A program made the translations under genes and the position numbers. Positions 59,460 through 64,000 of a stretch of DNA of 64,000 bases are shown in pieces (the stretch's first letter is position 1; every line of letters begins with the position of its first letter). The notes under the pieces are model-generated. The model was given only the letters and a program-made list of their open reading frames with translations. It was not told the origin of the DNA and made no database searches. Source of the DNA: Leisingera caerulea DSM 24564 (GTDB taxonomy: Bacteria; Pseudomonadota; Alphaproteobacteria; Rhodobacterales; Rhodobacteraceae); assembly GCF_000473325.1 (NCBI RefSeq), contig NZ_KI421513.1, positions 196,717 to 260,716 on the forward strand. The letters are read 5' to 3'.

Positions 59460-60089
59460 TCAGGCGCTCTGCGCGTCCGGCCCGGCCAGCGGCAGCCCTT
59501 GCAGCATGCCCGATCGGTAGGTCTCGGTGATCAGCATGCAGGAGGTGTTTTCAATCTCCAGGACATAACTCCTTGCCGCCTCCGGGTCGGGCACGCCGCA
59601 GCGCTGCCAGAGCCGGGACAGAACCCCGTCCGGGCACGGCACCGGTCTTTTGCGGGTCAGCTTGATATCGAAGATGTACCCAATTGGCGACAGCCCCTGT
59701 TCCAGATGCCGCTGCACCTCCGGATCGAGCTGCTCCAGCGCGACATAGGTCAGGTTATCCATCATCACCTCGCCCCGGTGCGACATGCACACCTGGCGTT
59801 CGATAAAGGACGTGCCAGGCAAATGCGCCCTGACTCCCTCCAGAACATCCGCGGTGACCTTCTGGTGCAGCACGTCCAGCTGCACCGGCCCGTCAGCCAG
59901 AGTTTCGCAAATCAGCGTGGCTGAGCCGTCCTGCACCAGCAGCATCTTTTTCCAGACCGCCGCCCATTTCGCAAAAGGGCTGCCAGCGGCGAGGCCATCG
60001 TCAAACCGCTTGCGCAGCAGCGGCGCTTGCGCTCCTTCCGGCCGGCCGGGCGGCGTGCCCGTGCTGTGATGCTGACTGCCGGTGCTCAT
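59460..60089 (-). CDS. Chorismate-lyase-fold (UbiC/DUF98-like) protein, uncertain
   Basis: This is a 209-residue protein. Residues about 40-190 (TLICETLADGPVQLDVLHQK, FIERQVCMSHRGEVMMDNLT and RLWQRCGVPDPEAARSYVLE) show the strand order and the ER.V.L.....P....T pattern of the chorismate lyase superfamily. The catalytic Arg/Glu set is not clear to me. If active, it would turn chorismate into 4-hydroxybenzoate for ubiquinone. It is convergent with pqiC and has no quinone genes next to it. Confidence 0.5.
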   Translation of the reverse strand: MSTGSQHHSTGTPPGRPEGAQAPLLRKRFDDGLAAGSPFAKWAAVWKKMLLVQDGSATLICETLADGPVQLDVLHQKVTADVLEGVRAHLPGTSFIERQVCMSHRGEVMMDNLTYVALEQLDPEVQRHLEQGLSPIGYIFDIKLTRKRPVPCPDGVLSRLWQRCGVPDPEAARSYVLEIENTSCMLITETYRSGMLQGLPLAGPDAQSA

Positions 60090-60196
60090 GTGCTGTCACT
60101 TTCTCTATCGGACCAGGCGACAGGAATAGCAGCACCGGCGCCGTGGTCAAACGGCTAACCGCCGCTTGCGGCGGAGGCTTCTCACCCCTGGCCAAT

Positions 60197-60589
60197 TCAG
60201 TGCAATAGCGACGCCGCTTCGGCCAATTGCTCTGGCGACAGAGGCTTGCAAAGGAACTTCTTGATCAATGGGAACTTGGCCGCGCGGTCCAGATCCGCCG
60301 GATTGACCGTGGTGCTGACAATCACAACCACAGGCACCGGGTCCAGAGCCTGGATCTGGCTGGCGTATCTTTCAAGAAATTCGAAACCGCTGATGGGCGG
60401 CATATTGATGTCCAGAAGTATGAGTTCCGGCGGCCGCCCGCCGTCGCTGATGAATTGCATCGCAGCCAGTGGCCCGTCGAACAGCTCGAACTTGTCGAAC
60501 ACCTGCGACCGGCTGATGATGCGTTCTGCGAACTTCCGGTCCATTCTGTCATCATCTATGACGTAAACCACTTTGTCGCGGCTATCCAT
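60197..60589 (-). CDS. Single-domain response regulator (CheY-like)
   Basis: This is a 130-residue receiver domain. The acidic pocket VIDDDRMD, phospho-acceptor LILLDINMPP, the Thr/Ser switch IVSTTVNP and the Lys in FLCKPLSPEQ are all present. There is no output domain, so it must act by protein contact. It overlaps the histidine kinase gene by 8 bases and is the last gene of the stressosome operon. Confidence 0.93.
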   Translation of the reverse strand: MDSRDKVVYVIDDDRMDRKFAERIISRSQVFDKFELFDGPLAAMQFISDGGRPPELILLDINMPPISGFEFLERYASQIQALDPVPVVVIVSTTVNPADLDRAAKFPLIKKFLCKPLSPEQLAEAASLLH

Positions 60590-61760
60590 CCTGCATCTCC
60601 TCCAAATTCAGGTCGACGCTGAAAGCCGCGCCTTTCCCGGATTCCGAAATCACCCGAAGCTCTGTGCCGTGGGTTTCGGCCACCCGTTTGCACAGGGCCA
60701 GTCCGATACCCGAGCCGGGGCATTGGTCATAGCGGTGCAGACGCTTGAACAGCTCAAAAATCCTCTCCTGCATGTCTTCAGGAATGCCGGGACCGTTGTC
60801 GGACACCGAGAGCCGAACCTTGCCCGCCGTACCGGCTGGAGCACACTCAACCCTGACCTGCGCCTTTTGCCCGCTGCTGCCGTAGGTCAGCGCGTTCGAC
60901 AGCAGGTTGGTCAGTAATACCCGTATCTGGAACGGGCTGCCCATGACCACGGGCAAGGCCCCCACACGGATTTCGGCCTGCGAACCGGCCGCCAGGGAAT
61001 CCATGTCTTTGAGAACCTGCCGCACCAGCATCTGCAGATCCACCCGTTCCGGGGTGAACTGATGGCCGACAATTTTCGAGTAATCCAGCACGTCGTCCAC
61101 AAGCTGGCGCATTCGCGCGGCAGTGCCGATCAGATCACTGATGAGCTCCCGTGCTTCGGGCTTTAAGTCCGCCTGATAATCCTCAAGCAGGACCTCCAGA
61201 AAACAATAGAGCGTGTTGATCGGCGTCTTGAGATCATGGGACAGCGCATAAGTGAAATTGGACTGTTCCTGATTGGCCTGCACCAGCTGCCGGTTCTTGC
61301 CTTCCAGCTCTTCCGCGCGAAGGCGGATCTCTGTTGTCCGCGTCCGGACCTCCCGGTCCAGTTCGTCCCGCTGACGGGCCAGCTCAAAGGTAATGTCACG
61401 CAATTCCTGCTCAACACGGCGGCGTTCTGCGATTTCCTTTCTCAGGCTGGCCATGCCGCTGACGTAACCGCGCAGCGCCATGTCATAAACTGCCACGCCC
61501 TCAAGAAAGAAGTCCTCCGCCCGCTCAAGGAATGCGCCGGAAGCACCCGTCGGCAGCAGGCTGTTGCGCAGCCCGGCGAAATGCAACAGTCCGAAATCCG
61601 GCAACGGCACGTTTGCTTCCAGGGCAAGACGCGCTGTTTCATACGCCTCCCCCAACTGCTCTGGATCTCCGCTTTCGATATAGGCGGCCAAGGCTGTCTG
61701 GTAACGTTCAGCCACCAGCGTCAAAGTCTCTTTGGCCGGGTGCCGGTCAACACCGGTCAT
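60582..61760 (-). CDS. Histidine kinase with RsbU-N-like region, stressosome output
   Basis: This is a 392-residue protein. The N-terminal 80 residues (ETLTLVAERYQTALAAYIES and LALEANVPLPDFGLLHFAG) resemble the RsbT-binding domain of the RsbU phosphatase. A coiled coil at about 110-165 leads to HisKA with the phospho-His in YALSHDLKTPINTL, then a HATPase with NLLSNALTYG, SDNGPGIPEDM and GSGIGLALC. It has no membrane helix, so it is cytoplasmic. The likely role is to receive RsbT and pass phosphate to the next-door response regulator. Overlaps: 4 bases with the phosphatase gene, 8 with the regulator. Confidence 0.9.
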   Translation of the reverse strand: MTGVDRHPAKETLTLVAERYQTALAAYIESGDPEQLGEAYETARLALEANVPLPDFGLLHFAGLRNSLLPTGASGAFLERAEDFFLEGVAVYDMALRGYVSGMASLRKEIAERRRVEQELRDITFELARQRDELDREVRTRTTEIRLRAEELEGKNRQLVQANQEQSNFTYALSHDLKTPINTLYCFLEVLLEDYQADLKPEARELISDLIGTAARMRQLVDDVLDYSKIVGHQFTPERVDLQMLVRQVLKDMDSLAAGSQAEIRVGALPVVMGSPFQIRVLLTNLLSNALTYGSSGQKAQVRVECAPAGTAGKVRLSVSDNGPGIPEDMQERIFELFKRLHRYDQCPGSGIGLALCKRVAETHGTELRVISESGKGAAFSVDLNLEEMQDG

Positions 61761-62404
61761 GGGTGCCTCCGCTGATGGGAGACAGCCAGGACCGTGCGGT
61801 CATCATGGTCTTTTCCGAAAGTCGCGAGACAGGAGGCCACCCACTCCTGCGGCGGCATGCCGGCCGTCGGGAGGGCGTCGCGGAAGCGCCGCGAAACCCC
61901 GTCCGAGGCAAGGATCAGGGCATGGTCTGGCGGGAACGGCTGGGTTTGGGACAATACACCGGGGAAATGCACCCCCAGGGTCCCGCCCTTTTGCAGGATC
62001 GGAACGGTGTCTTCACCCCCCGGCAGGAGGGCGCAGAGGACCCCCTCCACATCCCCGAGTGCAGCCCATTCAACGGCCGCCCTGTCAGGGTCGATCAGCG
62101 CCACAGCAAGTGCCGCGCCGCGCGTGCCCCGTATGCGGTCATGCGCAGCTTCGAACAGCTCTGCAATATCACCGACGGAGACCGTCGCAAGTGCTTCCAG
62201 GCAGGCATTTGCTGCGTCCTGAGCCCCCGGACCGCTGCCGACACCATCCGCCAAAGCCACCATCAGCCTGTTGCCGGCACGCCGCAGCAAGTAGCCGTCG
62301 CCGCACACAGAGCCTGCCATCTTTGAAGCCTGTGCCGCGGCCCAATCTATCCGGGAGCCGCCAGTTTCAAAGTCGATGCTGCCGCTGTCTGCACTTAACG
62401 CCAT
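61757..62404 (-). CDS. RsbX-like PP2C/SpoIIE phosphatase
   Basis: This is a 215-residue protein. The metal-binding acidic motifs of SpoIIE/PP2C enzymes are seen in MAGSVCGDGYLL, VALADGVGSGPGA and LILASDGVSRRF. The size and placement match RsbX, which removes phosphate from RsbS and RsbR and resets the stressosome. It overlaps rsbT by 10 bases and the kinase gene by 4. Confidence 0.9.
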   Translation of the reverse strand: MALSADSGSIDFETGGSRIDWAAAQASKMAGSVCGDGYLLRRAGNRLMVALADGVGSGPGAQDAANACLEALATVSVGDIAELFEAAHDRIRGTRGAALAVALIDPDRAAVEWAALGDVEGVLCALLPGGEDTVPILQKGGTLGVHFPGVLSQTQPFPPDHALILASDGVSRRFRDALPTAGMPPQEWVASCLATFGKDHDDRTVLAVSHQRRHP

Positions 62405-62811
62405 TTCACCACCGTCACGACAAGACCCCGGCCAGGATCTGAGCTGATATCGAACTGATCGACGATCCGCCGCGTTCCCGGCAGCCCGAGGCCCAGGCTG
62501 TTGCCGGTAGAGTAGCCGTCCTGCAAAGCCAGTTCGACGTCAGCCAGGCCCGGCCCCCGGTCGCGGGCCGTGACCTTTATACCGGTCTTTGTTCCGCCCC
62601 TGGCAGTGCAAAGCTCCACTTCTCCTTCTTGCGCATAGTTCACGATGTTCCGGGCCAGTTCCGAGACAGCGGTTGCAATCAAAGCCTGGTCCGGCCTGCT
62701 GAAGTCCAGCTCGGCAGCGAGGCGGCGTGCCAGCTGGCGGGCCGCCACGACATCGCTGTCGCAGGATACCGGCTGCAGCAGTACAGCGGGGTCCGCTGCG
62801 GGCGCGTTCAT
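62395..62811 (-). CDS. rsbT: RsbT-type switch kinase
   Basis: This is a 138-residue GHKL ATPase. The N-box is AVSELARNIVNYAQ, and the G boxes are DRGPGLADVE and GNSLGLGLPGTRRI. In Gram-positive models RsbT phosphorylates RsbS and RsbR, leaves the complex and activates RsbU. Here its likely target is the kinase with the RsbU-N-like region encoded downstream. It overlaps the rsbS stop by 4 bases. Confidence 0.92.
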   Translation of the reverse strand: MNAPAADPAVLLQPVSCDSDVVAARQLARRLAAELDFSRPDQALIATAVSELARNIVNYAQEGEVELCTARGGTKTGIKVTARDRGPGLADVELALQDGYSTGNSLGLGLPGTRRIVDQFDISSDPGRGLVVTVVKWR

Positions 62812-63164
62812 GGACCGTCTCGCAGAATGGCGATACCGTGATCCAGGTTCAGGGCTGTGGGAACATTTTCCAGCTTGAGGCCCAAAAGCACCATTGCCAT
62901 TGCGATTTCAGGCCGGATGCCCACTATCGCGATCTTTGCGCCGCGCAGGGCGACCGAAGCCGCGATATCGCTCAGCATCCTGGTGCCGTAGCTGTCGATG
63001 ACATCCAGCAGGCTGACATCCAGGATCACCTTGGAAGCCGCCAGGCGGGTAACCTCAAGCAGGATCTGATTTTGCATTTCCTGGATGTCGCTGTCGGACA
63101 GCTCCTCCTGCACCGCTGCGATCAGCAGGTCGCCCTGGCTTATAATGGGGACACGCCGGACCAC
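62808..63164 (-). CDS. rsbS: RsbS-type STAS protein
   Basis: This is a 118-residue protein from the GTG at 63164, with GGAG 7 bases upstream and one base after the rsbR stop; a start at 63209 would overlap rsbR. It is a single STAS domain with the phospho-Ser in LDVIDSYGTRM and GIRPEIAMAMVLLGL. It forms the stressosome core with RsbR and holds RsbT. Confidence 0.92.
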   Translation of the reverse strand: MVRRVPIISQGDLLIAAVQEELSDSDIQEMQNQILLEVTRLAASKVILDVSLLDVIDSYGTRMLSDIAASVALRGAKIAIVGIRPEIAMAMVLLGLKLENVPTALNLDHGIAILRDGP

Positions 63165-63165
63165 T

Positions 63166-64000
63166 CTAGCGCTCCAGAAGCTTGCGCGCGGTTTCAACGC
63201 CCCGCTCAAGATCTCCTGCCGGGTTCAATGCCTCACCGGTGACACCGATTTTCACCAGAGACTGCGCCACCTCAGCGCTGATACCGGTCAGCACTGAGTG
63301 AGCGCCCATCAGGCGGGTTGCCGTCATTGTCTGTATCAAGTGGTTGGCGACCATACTGTCCACCGCAGCCACCCCGGTAATATCCAGCACCACTGCGCGG
63401 GCGTTCTGATCCCGGATTGCATCCAGAATCTGCATCGTCAAAAACCGCGACCGGTGGCTGTCCAGCACGCCGACCACAGGCACCAGCAGCAGCCCCGCCT
63501 GCAGGCGCAGCACCGGCGTCGGCAGTTCGCTTAGCTGGCGTTCGCGCTGTTCAATCGCATCGCTCCTGGCTGCCGAGAACGCCTCAATCGTCATGGCCTG
63601 ATGGCACGCCGCCGTCTTGCGCAGCGCTTTCTCGGTTTCGAGGGCCTCTGCTTCGTTATCGGCACTCTCCCGAACGAGGTCGCAGATCCGGTTAATGGCG
63701 AAGGTGTACAGTCCAAGATAGAAGCTGGGTGAGATGCCATAGCTTTCGTTGAACAGCCCGGCGCGCTTGCGGTCCTTGTAGTATTTCTGATCGAGGCCCG
63801 CCTCAAAAAGCTCCAGCAGATGCCGCCGCTGCTCGTCCCTGACCTCTTGCATGCCATGCGGGCGGGCTTCGCCGCCGGGATGGTCGTAGCCTCCCTCGCG
63901 GCTGTAGAATTCCTGCAAGACTGCCTCGATATTCTGTTCTGCCAGAGGCATGAGGCCGGATACCCGGGCCCTGTCGTCTTGGCTAACGTCGAACCAGCCC
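63166..64000 (-). CDS. rsbR: RsbR-type stressosome sensor, globin-like N-terminus, partial
   Basis: The frame is open to the window edge, so the 5' end is missing; 277 residues are visible. The N-terminal part (FDVSQDDRARVSGLMPLAEQ, AVLQEFYSREGGY, LFNESYGISPSFYLGLYTF) has the look of the globin-sensor fold found in RsbR proteins of Vibrio and others; the proximal His cannot be placed with certainty. A linker helix leads to a C-terminal STAS domain with LPTPVLRL and the segment from VLDITGVAAVDSMV to ANHLI. These hold a Thr and a Ser at about the two RsbT phosphorylation sites. Likely an oxygen or redox sensor. Confidence 0.88.
   Translation of the reverse strand, partial: GWFDVSQDDRARVSGLMPLAEQNIEAVLQEFYSREGGYDHPGGEARPHGMQEVRDEQRRHLLELFEAGLDQKYYKDRKRAGLFNESYGISPSFYLGLYTFAINRICDLVRESADNEAEALETEKALRKTAACHQAMTIEAFSAARSDAIEQRERQLSELPTPVLRLQAGLLLVPVVGVLDSHRSRFLTMQILDAIRDQNARAVVLDITGVAAVDSMVANHLIQTMTATRLMGAHSVLTGISAEVAQSLVKIGVTGEALNPAGDLERGVETARKLLER

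Overview
The window is high-GC alphaproteobacterial chromosome. Gene content points to the Roseobacter group of the Rhodobacterales (Leisingera/Phaeobacter/Ruegeria-like): a DUF2125 protein, a Hint-domain protein, a CoxMNOP-type oxidase, DUF3726 beside a BCCT transporter, and many 4-bp ATGA gene overlaps. The genus cannot be fixed from sequence reading alone. No rRNA, tRNA or CRISPR array was seen.

Layout. 1-2.6 kb: the 5' part of a PAS-domain sensor gene and a SAM methyltransferase. 2.7-7.9 kb: an accessory island with an IS91-type Y2 transposase, a tyrosine recombinase, and a low-GC two-gene operon (a DGQHR-domain protein translationally coupled to a HEPN-like protein). Two inverted copies of a 68-bp sequence flank it. 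8-13 kb: the F1 ATP synthase operon atpHAGDC with its terminator. 13.3-18.4 kb: a methyltransferase, glyoxalase II, ClpA and an overlapping M23 peptidase. 18.7-23.6 kb: a MotA/ExbB-like plus OmpA/MotB-like envelope pair, ChaC and DUF2125. 23.7-28.2 kb: hisC-type aminotransferase, tyrA and an extensin-family gene in one overlapping operon, then a lysine-rich protein of unknown function with a peptidoglycan-binding-like N-terminus. 28.4-33.2 kb: a class V aminotransferase divergent from an Lrp/AsnC regulator, a PA14-like secreted protein, rpsD and a Hint-domain protein. 33.4-36.8 kb: divergent oxyR and katG.

36.9-41.5 kb: a five-gene heme-copper oxidase operon with two subunit III genes. 41.7-50.6 kb: a six-gene catabolic operon (aldehyde dehydrogenase, an M19 dipeptidase homologue lacking half of its metal ligands, a 562-aa protein of unknown function, DUF3726, an Ldh_2-type dehydrogenase, a BCCT transporter). 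It is divergent from a LysR gene with an operator-like palindrome and ends in a strong terminator. 50.6-53.8 kb: an ABC importer preceded by a cobalamin riboswitch, so probably BtuFCD. 53.9-55.2 kb: an aspartoacylase-family gene and a 5'-truncated rimK remnant. 55.5-59.4 kb: a pqi-type MCE operon in which PqiA is split into two overlapping genes. 60.2-64 kb: a complete stressosome module (sensor RsbR, RsbS, RsbT, RsbX-like phosphatase) fused by gene overlaps to a histidine kinase with an RsbU-N-like region and a single-domain response regulator.

The best candidates for something not yet described are the DGQHR/HEPN-like island and the BCCT-linked catabolic operon with two uncharacterised proteins. 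The stressosome is a recognised type, with a two-component output instead of a sigma-B phosphatase.
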